A DNA stretch of 41,813 bases from Streptobacillus canis (GTDB lineage Bacteria; Fusobacteriota; Fusobacteriia; Fusobacteriales; Leptotrichiaceae): the NCBI RefSeq assembly GCF_009733925.1, contig NZ_WOEI01000015.1:1-41813 (forward strand), given 5' to 3'. Below the pieces are notes generated by a model. That model was not told where the DNA came from and did not search any database. It saw only the letters and a list, made by a program, of their open reading frames with translations. The translations under genes and the position numbers were made by a program. Of this stretch, positions 1 through 7,997 are shown piece after piece. Position 1 is the first letter of the stretch, and each line of letters starts with the position of its first letter.

Positions 1-301
1 TTTTTACTTCTTTGTTTTCTTATCTCAAAGTTATTGTCTTTACCTTAAATTGACTTCTTGTCTTTCTTGTTTGCTTTATTTATTCCTTTTCTTTCCATTG
101 TCCTCGTCCTTATTGGACATTAATAATCTTACCATAATAAGACCATTTATGTCAAGAACTTTTTTTATTTTTTTATATACTACAATATATAGTTTACTCA
201 ACCTAATTTTACCACAATATTTCGTTAGTTATTTTACACTAAAACATTTTTAATCTCCATTCTCTACCTATATGTATAGGTATATTTTTATACTATATAT
301 G
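1..301. other. Stretch without a recognisable gene
   Basis: About 300 bases with no credible gene. The plus strand is pyrimidine-rich, so the minus strand is strongly purine-rich. A 67-codon plus-strand frame (50-253) has a hydrophobic, low-complexity translation, no Shine-Dalgarno and no family resemblance, and I treat it as chance. A small hairpin GTCC-TTATT-GGAC lies near 105-117. A purine-rich minus strand without a reading frame would suit the untranslated leader or spacer of something beyond the left edge, but nothing here proves it. Confidence 0.5.
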
Positions 302-330
302 TTGTAATAACATATTAAAAATGGTATAAT
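302..330 (+). promoter_or_regulatory. Promoter of the glmU operon
   Basis: TTGTAA at 302-307, a 17-bp spacer, and a perfect TATAAT at 325-330 preceded by TGG, giving an extended -10 (TGnTATAAT). It lies about 30 bases upstream of the glmU start. The genes that follow to 6585 are spaced so closely that this could be the main promoter of the whole run. Confidence 0.8.
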
Positions 331-361
331 TGGTATATATTGATTTTAAGTAGGTGATTTT

Positions 362-1702
362 GTGATTTCAATTATTCTTGCTGCAGGTAAAGGTACAAGA
401 ATGAAGTCAAACATCTCTAAACTAATGCATAAAGTAAATGGAGAACCTATGATAGTTAAACTTGTTAGAACTCTAGATGAAGCTGGAATTAACAAGAACA
501 TATTAATATTAGGTTACTTAAAAGAACAAATACTTAAAGTACTTAATTTAGAACATGTTGTTCAAGAACAACAGTTAGGTACTGCTCATGCAGTTATGAT
601 CGCAAAAGATAAAATATTAGAAAATGATGATGATATTTTAATTTGTAATGGAGATGGACCTTTATTAACTGTAGAAACAATTAATAGAATGAAAGAAAAA
701 TTTGAAAAAGATTCATTAGATGGTCTAATTCTATCTTGTGTTGTAAATGATCCTTTTGGTTATGGTAGAATAATCAAAGAAAATGGAAGAGTTACTGACA
801 TAATAGAAGAGATAGATACAACTGTGGAACAAAAAAACATTAAAGAAATAAATGCAGGTGTCTACTTATTTAAGAGAACTCCTCTTCTATCTATACTAGA
901 TAAGTTTAGTAATGATAACAAAAAAGGTGAATACTATTTAACTGATGCTGTTAAATTATTAAACGCTGAAGGATTAAAGGTAGATAGTTTAGTTCTTGAA
1001 GATGAGAGAGAAATGTTAGGAGTTAATTCTAAGTCTCAACTTGCAATGGTTTCTAAAATATTAAGAGACAGAAAAAACGAAAAACTTATGGACGATGGGG
1101 TAATACTTATAGATCCTAATGCTACATATATAGAAGAAGATGTAGAAATAGGCCAAGACACAGTTATATACCCTAATGTATACATAGAAAAAGGGACAAG
1201 AATAGGAAATAACTGTACTATTTATTCTGGGTCAAGAATAAAAGGCTCAACTATAGGTAATAATGTAAGTATAGATAATAGTGTAATAGAACAATCTATA
1301 ATAGAGGATAATGTAAGTGTAGGACCATTTGCACACATTAGACCTAATTCATTATTAAAAGAAAAATCAAAAGTAGGAAATTTTGTTGAAATTAAAAAAT
1401 CTATATTACACCCTGGTGTAAAATGTGGACATCTAACATATATAGGTGATAGTGAAGTTGGAGAAAACACTAATATTGGTGCTGGAACTATTACATGTAA
1501 TTATGATGGTGTTAAAAAGCACAAGACTAATATAGGTAAAGATTGCTTCATCGGAAGTAATAGTATATTAGTATCTCCAGTAAATATAGGAGATAACGTA
1601 CTAACTGCAGCTGGTTCAGTAATAACTAAAGATGTTCCTGAAGATAGCATTGCATTTGGTAGAGCAAGACAAGTCAATAAAATTGGAATAAATAAAAAAT
1701 AA
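362..1702 (+). CDS. glmU: Bifunctional UDP-GlcNAc pyrophosphorylase / glucosamine-1-phosphate N-acetyltransferase
   Basis: Makes UDP-N-acetylglucosamine for peptidoglycan and envelope glycans: acetylation of glucosamine-1-phosphate, then uridylyl transfer. The N-terminal nucleotidyltransferase carries LAAGKGTRMKS near residues 6-16 and the NGDGPLL region. From about residue 250 the protein becomes hexapeptide repeats of a left-handed beta-helix, with GHLTYIGDS (putative catalytic His) and GAGTITCNYDG near the end. The 446-residue length is normal for the family (about 450). The start is GTG at 362, chosen because AGGTG at 352-356 is the only good ribosome site and LAAGKGT must be near the N-terminus. 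It is the first gene after the promoter and is followed by prs, the same glmU-prs order seen in many Gram-positive bacteria. Confidence 0.97.
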   Translation: MISIILAAGKGTRMKSNISKLMHKVNGEPMIVKLVRTLDEAGINKNILILGYLKEQILKVLNLEHVVQEQQLGTAHAVMIAKDKILENDDDILICNGDGPLLTVETINRMKEKFEKDSLDGLILSCVVNDPFGYGRIIKENGRVTDIIEEIDTTVEQKNIKEINAGVYLFKRTPLLSILDKFSNDNKKGEYYLTDAVKLLNAEGLKVDSLVLEDEREMLGVNSKSQLAMVSKILRDRKNEKLMDDGVILIDPNATYIEEDVEIGQDTVIYPNVYIEKGTRIGNNCTIYSGSRIKGSTIGNNVSIDNSVIEQSIIEDNVSVGPFAHIRPNSLLKEKSKVGNFVEIKKSILHPGVKCGHLTYIGDSEVGENTNIGAGTITCNYDGVKKHKTNIGKDCFIGSNSILVSPVNIGDNVLTAAGSVITKDVPEDSIAFGRARQVNKIGINKK

Positions 1703-1723
1703 GAGAAAGTGTGGGATTTCGAA

Positions 1724-2701
1724 ATGTACAACAATCATGAGATTAAAGTTTACGCTGGAACTTCAAGTACAAAATTAGCTGCTAAAATAGCAGAAAAACT
1801 TGGAATTAAACTTGGAGATAGAACCATTATTAGATTCGCAGATGGAGAAACATTTGCTAAATCTAACGAAACTGTTAGAGGATGTAAGGTATTCGTAATA
1901 CAATCTACATCTAAACCTGTTAACGAAAGTATCATGGAATTATTAATTTTCATCGATTCATTAAAGAGAGCATCTGCAACTGAAATTATAGCAGTTATTC
2001 CTTACTACGGTTATGCTAGACAAGATAGAAAAGCATACCCAAGAGAGCCAATTACATCTAAATTAGTGGCTAACTTATTAACTACTGCTGGAGCAACAAG
2101 AGTAGTTACTATGGATTTACACGCAAGACAAATTCAAGGATTCTTTGATATACCAGTTGATCATATGGAAGCTTTACCGTTATTTGCTAAATACTTCTTA
2201 GATAAAGGATTTAATTCAGATAACACAGTAATAGTATCTCCAGATGTTGGTGGAGTTAAAAGAGCTAGAGCATTAGCAAAATGGTTAAACGTACCTTTAG
2301 CTATAATAGATAAAAGACGTGAAAAAGCTAATGTATCAGAAGTTATGAACCTTATAGGAGAAGTTAAAGGTAAAAAAGCTATCTTAATAGATGATATTAT
2401 AGATACAGCTGGAACAATATGTAACGCTGCTGCTGCACTTAAAAATGAAGGTGCATTAGAAATTTATGCATGTGCTGTTCACGCAGTATTCTCAGGTCCT
2501 GCAATAGAAAGATTAAAAAATTCAGAATTCAATAAAGTTATAGTTACAGATACTATAGAATTACCAGAAGAATCTAAATTTGAAAAATTATCTATAGTTT
2601 CTACAGCAAGTATGTTTGCTGAAACTATAAACAGAATCTTTATTGAAGAAGCAATAAGTGACTTATTTGAAATACCTAAAAACTTAGACGTGGAAGGGTA
2701 A
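1724..2701 (+). CDS. prs: Ribose-phosphate pyrophosphokinase (PRPP synthetase)
   Basis: Makes phosphoribosyl pyrophosphate from ribose-5-phosphate and ATP for nucleotide, NAD, histidine and tryptophan synthesis. Clear class I features: FADGETFAK, VIQSTSKPVNESIMELL, PYYGYARQDRK, the metal-binding MDLHARQIQGFFDIP, SPDVGGVKRAR, and the PRPP loop IDDIIDTAGT. I prefer ATG at 1724 (325 residues). GTG at 1709 in the same frame would add five residues that look unlike the family N-terminus. The ribosome site is weak for either start; GGGA at 1713-1716 suits the ATG. It follows glmU by about 20 bases and ends two bases before tsaC, so co-transcription is likely. Confidence 0.96.
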   Translation: MYNNHEIKVYAGTSSTKLAAKIAEKLGIKLGDRTIIRFADGETFAKSNETVRGCKVFVIQSTSKPVNESIMELLIFIDSLKRASATEIIAVIPYYGYARQDRKAYPREPITSKLVANLLTTAGATRVVTMDLHARQIQGFFDIPVDHMEALPLFAKYFLDKGFNSDNTVIVSPDVGGVKRARALAKWLNVPLAIIDKRREKANVSEVMNLIGEVKGKKAILIDDIIDTAGTICNAAAALKNEGALEIYACAVHAVFSGPAIERLKNSEFNKVIVTDTIELPEESKFEKLSIVSTASMFAETINRIFIEEAISDLFEIPKNLDVEG

Positions 2702-2702
2702 A

Positions 2703-3266
2703 ATGAATAATACTGTTATCCTTTTTCCAACTGATACAGTCTATGGATTAGGATGTCTTCCTCAAAAGGAAGCTTTAGATAGGATATTCAAGATAAAAAA
2801 TAGAGATAAGAATAAGAAAATTATTGCACTAGTTTCGAAAAAAGAAACTATAAATAAGATTATAGAAACCAATCAATTAATTGATAAAATCACAGATAGG
2901 TTCTTTCCAGGACCTATCACTGTGATTGCAAAGTCAACTCCATTTATTAAAGAACTTCTAGGTTATGAAGATATAGGGATAAGAATGCCTAATAATGAAT
3001 TAGCTTTAGAAATAATTGAAAAATATGGAGGTATTTTAATGACCACTTCTGCTAATATTAGCGGTAAAGATGCTCCAAAATTATCTTCAGAAATAGATGA
3101 AGAAATATTAAAAGCTGCTGATCATACATATATAGATGATAGTAATCTAAGCGGGATTTCTTCAAGTATATTTAAAATAAATGGCGAAGACATCACTATA
3201 TTAAGAAAAGGAACTATTCCCTTAATAGAATTAGTAAAACTTAAGGAGGAACAATTTGAAAGGTAA
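2703..3266 (+). CDS. tsaC: L-threonylcarbamoyladenylate synthase (Sua5/YrdC/TsaC)
   Basis: Makes threonylcarbamoyl-AMP from threonine, bicarbonate and ATP, the first step of the t6A37 modification of ANN-decoding tRNAs. The N-terminus FPTDTVYGLG, followed by IFKIKNRDKNKK and later MTTSANISGKDAP, is diagnostic of the YrdC fold. At 187 residues it is the short TsaC form without the extra Sua5 C-terminal domain. Its ribosome site AAGGG (2694-2698) lies in the last codons of prs, so translation is probably coupled. The next gene starts inside its 3' end (11-base overlap). Confidence 0.93.
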   Translation: MNNTVILFPTDTVYGLGCLPQKEALDRIFKIKNRDKNKKIIALVSKKETINKIIETNQLIDKITDRFFPGPITVIAKSTPFIKELLGYEDIGIRMPNNELALEIIEKYGGILMTTSANISGKDAPKLSSEIDEEILKAADHTYIDDSNLSGISSSIFKINGEDITILRKGTIPLIELVKLKEEQFER

Positions 3267-3711
3267 ATTAGTAAACCCTAATAACATCTCAGATATGGAT
3301 GTTATGAACGCAAAAAGCCAAGCAACTATGGCTGCTTTACTTCAAAAAATAGGTAAAGGAAAAAGAAAAAAAGAAGTAACATTAAGTAAAGGTTCTCAAA
3401 AATATTTAGAGCAAATGATAGGTGAAATGAAAAAACAAATGGTTATGTATGAAAAACACTTACCAAATCTATTTTCATTCTTTAGCTATGTAGAAAAACA
3501 ATTACATGTAGGTAAAAAAGAAAAAAGACCTAAAGAAAAAGTGTTAGCTCTATCTTTTGAAGAATATGATTTAATAGTTAAACAAATGAAAGATGTTATT
3601 AAAGGATTAGCTTTAGAAAAATCTAAATTAAAATGGTATAACATCATCAAAAAAACTATGTTTAATATGATGACTAAACAAACAGAAGAGTTATTAAAAG
3701 AAATGAAATAA
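3256..3711 (+). CDS. Conserved-looking small helical protein, function unknown
   Basis: I do not recognise this 151-residue protein. It starts with TTG at 3256, set by the near-perfect AGGAGGA at 3244-3250 five bases upstream, inside the end of tsaC. The protein is lysine-rich and predicted mostly helical. Residues about 28-50 hold a basic patch (IGKGKRKKE), followed by amphipathic helices (KYLEQMIGEMKKQMVMYEK) and a second basic patch (GKKEKRPKEK). There is no signal peptide or transmembrane helix. Basic patches and placement between tRNA-modification genes would allow RNA or nucleoid binding, but this is only a guess. Confidence 0.75.
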   Translation: MKGKLVNPNNISDMDVMNAKSQATMAALLQKIGKGKRKKEVTLSKGSQKYLEQMIGEMKKQMVMYEKHLPNLFSFFSYVEKQLHVGKKEKRPKEKVLALSFEEYDLIVKQMKDVIKGLALEKSKLKWYNIIKKTMFNMMTKQTEELLKEMK

Positions 3712-3727
3712 TAAACAGGGGTGTTAA

Positions 3728-4771
3728 ATGGGGGATAATAACAAATATGAAGCAACTACCTCAAGTATAAGTTGCTTTTTATTTAATTTAGAAAATATTT
3801 TAGACTTAGCTATTTCAAAAAATGCTACAGATATACATATTAGAGAATATGATAATAGATGTAAGCTTGAATTTAGAATTAATGGTATTGTTAATAATAT
3901 AGATAACGTTGATAAATTAAATGTTAGAGAGATAATTGCAAAGATAAAGATAATGTCTAAATTAAATGTAGCTGAAAAAAGACTTCCACAAGATGGTGCT
4001 TTTACTTATACATTTAATAATAGAAAGTATGATATGCGTGTTTCTACATTACCTAGTAACAAAGGAGAAAATGTAGTTTTACGTATTTTAAATTCTACTC
4101 TCAATGACATTAGCTTAGAAGCTTTAGGATTTGATAATTCTACAATAGAGATACTTAAAAACTCATGTACTAAATCACATGGATTAATATTAATTACAGG
4201 TCCAACTGGCAGTGGTAAATCTACTACTCTACTTTCATTAATACATATATTAATGAAAAGTAAAAGGAAAATAATTAGTATAGAAGATCCAATAGAAAAC
4301 AAGCTTGAAGATATAGTACAAATACAAGTTAAAGAAGAAATAGGACTTAGTTTCGAAAAAATATTAAGAACTGTTTTAAGATCTGATCCTGATATCATAA
4401 TAATAAGTGAAATTAGAGATGAAATTACGGCTCAAATTGCAATTAGATCTGCACTTACAGGGCATCTAGTCCTTGCAACATTACATACCAACGATAGTAT
4501 TTCTACTATAAATAGATTAATAGATATGAATATACCTAAATATTTAATACTTGATTCACTACATTGCATATTATCACAAAGGCTAGTTTTCAATGGAACT
4601 AAAAGAGTTTGTGTATCTGAAATACTTGAAATAGATGATGAAATAAAGAAAATACTAAATATAAATACTGATAAGGTTAATATAGAAGAAATACTAAAAA
4701 ATAGAGGGTTTGTAACTCTAAAAGAAAAACTAGAAAAGAGGTGTGAACTTGAAGGATATTATTGTTTATGA
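3728..4771 (+). CDS. Type II/IV secretion-system-like ATPase (ComGA/PilB/GspE family)
   Basis: Hexameric motor ATPase of the kind that assembles type IV pili, competence pseudopili or type II secretion pseudopili at the inner face of the membrane. Visible motifs: AEKRLPQDG (82-90), Walker A GPTGSGKS (158-165), the acidic Asp box around IISIEDPIE (182-190), Walker B DPDIIIISEIRD (220-231) and the His box GHLVLATLHTND (245-256). AEKRLPQDG marks an assembly ATPase (PilB/GspE/ComGA) rather than PilT. The protein has 347 residues, close to ComGA, without the N-terminal MshEN domain and without the four-cysteine zinc module of PilB/GspE. No pilin, platform protein or secretin lies near it, so its partners must be elsewhere or lost. 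The next gene overlaps its 3' end. Confidence 0.88.
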   Translation: MGDNNKYEATTSSISCFLFNLENILDLAISKNATDIHIREYDNRCKLEFRINGIVNNIDNVDKLNVREIIAKIKIMSKLNVAEKRLPQDGAFTYTFNNRKYDMRVSTLPSNKGENVVLRILNSTLNDISLEALGFDNSTIEILKNSCTKSHGLILITGPTGSGKSTTLLSLIHILMKSKRKIISIEDPIENKLEDIVQIQVKEEIGLSFEKILRTVLRSDPDIIIISEIRDEITAQIAIRSALTGHLVLATLHTNDSISTINRLIDMNIPKYLILDSLHCILSQRLVFNGTKRVCVSEILEIDDEIKKILNINTDKVNIEEILKNRGFVTLKEKLEKRCELEGYYCL

Positions 4772-5351
4772 TTTTGATAAAACTATTTATGGTGGTGAAA
4801 CATCAACTGACTTTATGAAGTTTTTTCTTAAAAGAAATCCAAAATATCTTTTAAGAATATATAAGGCACTTCATTCTTTATTTTACTATAATTCGGATTT
4901 AAAGAGATCTAAAGAAATATTTTTTGAAATATTAAATGGAGCTCCTATTGAATTTCTAAAAAATGAAATAAATGAATTTTGGAAAATACATAAATCAAAA
5001 ATATTTCCATGGATATATGAAGAAATTAGAAATAACAAGAAAGAAGCAGAAGAATTAATTTTAATTTCTGCTACTCCAGAACTTTTTTTAGAAGAAATAT
5101 CTAAAGAATTAGGTTTTGATAAATTGATAGGTACTACTTTTACTAAACAAGATAAATTCTTTGTAAGTAAAATTGATGGAAAAAACTGTAAACATCAAGA
5201 AAAAGTAGTTAGATTAAAAGAATATTTGCCTGATTTTAATATACTAGCCTTCTACTCTGATAGTATGTCAGATAAACCTTTATTTGATCTAACAGATAGA
5301 AAGTATTTTATACATAAAGGGGTTAAAAAGGTAGGTCTTCCTAATGAATAA
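4749..5351 (+). CDS. HAD-superfamily phosphatase, subfamily IB (SerB-like)
   Basis: Predicted phosphohydrolase of the haloacid dehalogenase superfamily. Motif I is DFDKT near the N-terminus (nucleophile and acid/base Asp), motif II is ISATPE, and motif IV is the YSDSMSDKPLF stretch near the end. The subfamily IB group includes phosphoserine phosphatase and phospholipid-head-group phosphatases; the substrate cannot be told. I choose TTG at 4749 (200 residues). GTG at 4743 is directly adjacent to its ribosome site, whereas AGAGGTG at 4737-4743 sits at proper distance from the TTG, the same TTGAA.GG context as the gene at 3256. It overlaps the ATPase gene by 23 bases and truA by 8. Confidence 0.85.
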   Translation: MKDIIVYDFDKTIYGGETSTDFMKFFLKRNPKYLLRIYKALHSLFYYNSDLKRSKEIFFEILNGAPIEFLKNEINEFWKIHKSKIFPWIYEEIRNNKKEAEELILISATPELFLEEISKELGFDKLIGTTFTKQDKFFVSKIDGKNCKHQEKVVRLKEYLPDFNILAFYSDSMSDKPLFDLTDRKYFIHKGVKKVGLPNE

Positions 5352-6078
5352 TATCAAAATAGTTTATCAATATGATGGAAGTAATTTCTATGGTTCACAA
5401 AGACAAAAAGACAAAATTACTGTTCAAGGTACTATAGAAGAAATACTAAAAAATTCATTTAATGAAGAAGTTAATATGATAAGCTCTGGAAGAACAGATA
5501 AGTATGTGCATGCAAAAATGCAAATATCTAATTTTATACTTACCAAAGATATTAATTTAGATATCGTGAAAAAGAAAATAGAAAAATATTCTGATTATTC
5601 TATTAAAATTCTATCTATAGAAAAAGTTAATATTGAATACAATTCTAGATATGACAGTACTGAAAGAACCTATGAATATATTTTATCTAATCAAAAGAAT
5701 ATTACTCCTTTTGAAAGAAAATATATAGCTGGTATTAATTATGATATTGATATAGATAAAATAAATGATATTTTAAAACTATTTATAGGGACACACAATT
5801 TTTCTAGTTTTTCTAAAAAAGATAATAAAGCAGAGAAAAATCCAATAAGAGAAATATATGAATGTTACGCTATAAAAAAAAATAATAATATCCATATATA
5901 TATTAAAGGTAATAGTTTTTTAAAAACTATGGTAAGAATAATAGTAGGAACAACTCTAGCTATTTATGAAGGAAAAATTGAAAAAGAATATATACAAAAC
6001 AGATTTGATTTTCCTAATCCTGATGCTAAAAAATATATAGCGCCAGGAAATGGCCTTTATCTATACCACGTAAAATAA
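5344..6078 (+). CDS. truA: tRNA pseudouridine(38-40) synthase TruA
   Basis: Isomerises uridines 38-40 in the anticodon arm of tRNAs. The 244-residue length is normal. YDGSNFYGSQRQ (10-21) is the first family motif. SGRTDKYVHA (48-57) contains the catalytic aspartate D52; most TruA proteins read GRTDKGVHA, so Tyr in place of Gly is a small departure. FLKTMVRIIVGT near residue 195 is the C-terminal motif. It overlaps the preceding phosphatase by 8 bases and is 9 bases from the next gene, so it belongs to the same transcript. Confidence 0.93.
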   Translation: MNNIKIVYQYDGSNFYGSQRQKDKITVQGTIEEILKNSFNEEVNMISSGRTDKYVHAKMQISNFILTKDINLDIVKKKIEKYSDYSIKILSIEKVNIEYNSRYDSTERTYEYILSNQKNITPFERKYIAGINYDIDIDKINDILKLFIGTHNFSSFSKKDNKAEKNPIREIYECYAIKKNNNIHIYIKGNSFLKTMVRIIVGTTLAIYEGKIEKEYIQNRFDFPNPDAKKYIAPGNGLYLYHVK

Positions 6079-6087
6079 GGAGAAGAA

Positions 6088-6585
6088 ATGAAAATAACTA
6101 TACAACAATGTATATTTTTAATATCAAATTTAACAAAAAAACAAAACAGAATTTTATTAAACTTAAATTCTTATTCTAATATACCTTTAAAGGTAAATGG
6201 TAAAGATGTTTTTGATAAAACACAAGCTAAAGAAATGTTAGCTGTTTATGCTGAACTTGAAACAATTAATGAAGATTTAGCTACATTAAAAACAGCATTA
6301 AACAATGCTAATGCAACTAACAAAATAGATGGAAAACCACTATTTTTCCATTTAGAAGACGTTAAAAACAAGAGATCTTTAATTACTTTCTTAGAAAGAG
6401 TTTTATCTTCTAACACATCTACTGTAGAAAACGGAGTTGGAGTAGTAAACTATGGTGTATTAAATGAAAAGACTTTAAGAGAAGATTTAGAAAAATTAGA
6501 AAAAGAGGTTAACTCTATGTCAGAAAAAATAGATTTAGAAAATTCTAAACTAACAATAGAAGTTAACCTAAAAGGTAAATATTAA
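6088..6585 (+). CDS. Coiled-coil protein, possibly DIP1984-like (septicolysin-type) family
   Basis: A 165-residue protein with a good ribosome site (AAGGAG just after truA) and no signal peptide. It is mostly helical with long heptad-like stretches: residues about 45-75 (AKEMLAVYAELETINEDLATLK) and 130-155. The order of an N-x-T-N-like turn, a DGKPLF segment, a helix with LEDVKNKRSLITFLERV, and a final LEKLEKEVNSMSEKID resembles what I remember of the DIP1984 family, but the match is from memory and weak. Function unknown. It is the last gene of the plus-strand run. Confidence 0.75.
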   Translation: MKITIQQCIFLISNLTKKQNRILLNLNSYSNIPLKVNGKDVFDKTQAKEMLAVYAELETINEDLATLKTALNNANATNKIDGKPLFFHLEDVKNKRSLITFLERVLSSNTSTVENGVGVVNYGVLNEKTLREDLEKLEKEVNSMSEKIDLENSKLTIEVNLKGKY

Positions 6586-6767
6586 TTTTATTTTGGTAGT
6601 AATTCTTTTTTATTTCAATAATAAGATTCGAACGGTATTTTTTACAATTTATTTTATTTTACGATTTATATTTCCGAACGATTAGACCTTATATTTAACA
6701 ACCAAAAAAGAATTTACGATGGAGTTTACTCAAAAACTTTTTTAGGACAAGTTTTGCCTTTAGCGTC
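6586..6767. other. Convergent intergenic region with inverted repeats
   Basis: No gene. It lies between convergent genes. A long-range inverted repeat pairs GTAATTCTTTTTT (about 6599-6611) with AAAAAAGAATTTAC (about 6704-6717). Two further stems exclude each other: AAAACTT (6733-6739) with AAGTTTT (6749-6755), and TAGGAC (6743-6748) with GTCCTA (6765-6770), the latter covering the stop codon of the minus-strand gene. None is followed by a clean T-run in the right direction, so terminator function is only possible. Confidence 0.4.
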
Positions 6768-7565
6768 CTATATTAATTCAAACATTTCAAGCATTTTAAC
6801 AAACCCATCATTATCTATACTATCTGTAACATATTTAGCATGAGATTTAACAAGATCAGTTGCATTACCCATAGCAACAGAATATTCTACTACTTTAAAC
6901 ATAGAGATATCATTATTTCCATCTCCTATAGCTATGGCTTCACTTGGATCTATATTTAATTCTTCCATAAATGCTTTTAAACCATTACCTTTACTTGCAT
7001 TTTTATTAAGTATTTCTATGCTTATAGGGATAGTTCTTACGTGATAAAATCTTTCAAGGAACTTTTTATCATGATTTTTTTCAAATTCATCTAATTTTTC
7101 TTTAGGCCCCATGATATTTACTCTGGAAATTTCAATATTTTCATCTTCTTCAAATTTACCCATTTCTTGTAATAATACATCATTATCTTCTACTATTTCT
7201 GGGAATATTTTATCAACATAATATAGCTTTTCTGGTGTATATACACTTAAATCATAACCTTGTTCAATATTTTCCCTTATATATCTATAATCATCTAATG
7301 TTAAAGAAAAATGCTTAATTATTTCTCTAGTATCTATATGTTGTACTACAGCTCCTGTTGTAAGTATTGCATAATTACCTTTTCCAGATAACTTTAGTAA
7401 ATCAAACATTTCATATAGACTATCAATACTTCTTCCAGTATTTACAACTAACATTATCCCACTATCTTCAAGTTTATGAAATGCTTTAATTACACCCTCG
7501 GATAGTTTTGAATTTTTAAGTATAGTTCCGTCTAAATCAAAAGATATTAATCTTATTTTACTCAT
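6768..7565 (-). CDS. Cof-type HAD-IIB family phosphatase
   Basis: Predicted sugar-phosphate or flavin-phosphate phosphatase of the Cof/YidA group. Motif I is FDLDGTI near residues 9-15, motif II the NTGRS stretch, and motif IV is IGDGNNDISMF near residue 220, with a large C2B cap between. The reading frame extends further upstream, but AAAGGA just before two consecutive ATGs fixes the start at 7565 (spacing 5) or 7568. This gives 265 residues, the usual size; the upstream extension reads through the rpsP terminator and is not plausible protein. Substrate unknown. Confidence 0.9.
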   Translation of the reverse strand: MSKIRLISFDLDGTILKNSKLSEGVIKAFHKLEDSGIMLVVNTGRSIDSLYEMFDLLKLSGKGNYAILTTGAVVQHIDTREIIKHFSLTLDDYRYIRENIEQGYDLSVYTPEKLYYVDKIFPEIVEDNDVLLQEMGKFEEDENIEISRVNIMGPKEKLDEFEKNHDKKFLERFYHVRTIPISIEILNKNASKGNGLKAFMEELNIDPSEAIAIGDGNNDISMFKVVEYSVAMGNATDLVKSHAKYVTDSIDNDGFVKMLEMFELI

Positions 7566-7580
7566 CATTATCCTTTCTAT

Positions 7581-7628
7581 AAAAGAAAAACACTTAAATA
7601 CTAAGATAAAATCCATTCTTTAAGTGTT
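7581..7628 (-). terminator. Terminator after rpsP
   Basis: On the minus strand AACACTTAAA (7628-7619) pairs perfectly with TTTAAGTGTT (7598-7589) and is followed by TTTTTCTTTT. The loop is 20 bases. It separates rpsP from the HAD gene, whose ribosome site follows directly; read-through may express the HAD gene. Confidence 0.75.
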
Positions 7629-7645
7629 ATATATTTTAATTTTTA

Positions 7646-7912
7646 TTATCTTTTTTTAGAAGCTTCGAATTTTTCCCAAATTCCTGCTTTAGTTAAGATA
7701 GATTTTACAGTTTCTGTAGGTTGTGCTCCATTTGATAATAATTTTAAAATTTCTTCTTCTTTTAAAACTACTTGGTTTTCAGAAACTAATGGGTTGTATG
7801 TTCCAACATAAGCTACTGCTTTTCCATCTCTTTTTCCTAATGCTTCCATTGCTGCTATTCTATAGAAAGGTGCTTTTTTTCTACCTAATCTAGTTAATCT
7901 TAATTTTAACAT
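7646..7912 (-). CDS. rpsP: 30S ribosomal protein S16
   Basis: Small-subunit protein bound to 16S rRNA in the body of the 30S particle. The N-terminus LKLRLTRLGRKKAPFYRI, the VGTYNPL segment and the GAQPTETVKSIL motif identify S16. The 88-residue length is typical. GGAGG lies 7 bases before the ATG at 7912. It has its own consensus promoter and terminator, although in many bacteria rpsP follows ffh. Here the two lipid-enzyme genes sit between them. Confidence 0.97.
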   Translation of the reverse strand: MLKLRLTRLGRKKAPFYRIAAMEALGKRDGKAVAYVGTYNPLVSENQVVLKEEEILKLLSNGAQPTETVKSILTKAGIWEKFEASKKR

Positions 7913-7943
7913 TTATTATTCCTCCAATTATTTATTACAACAC

Positions 7944-7972
7944 ATTTTACAATATTAATTGAACATTGTCAA
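7944..7972 (-). promoter_or_regulatory. Strong rpsP promoter
   Basis: On the minus strand TTGACA (7972-7967), a 17-bp spacer and TAAAAT (7949-7944). The perfect -35 box is the best in the window and suits a ribosomal protein gene. Confidence 0.85.
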
Positions 7973-7997
7973 GTATTTTTTATTGACAAAACAAATT

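Noticed and set aside
50..253. 67-codon plus-strand frame at the left edge
   Set aside because: No ribosome site and a low-complexity hydrophobic translation from a T-rich strand; no family resemblance.
1222..1953. Long minus-strand frames inside glmU and prs
   Set aside because: They are antisense to strongly conserved enzymes, lack ribosome sites and have codon use unlike the neighbours.
6618..6640. GATTCGAACGG resembling a tRNA T-arm on the minus strand
   Set aside because: No acceptor stem, D-arm or anticodon arm can be built around it on either strand.
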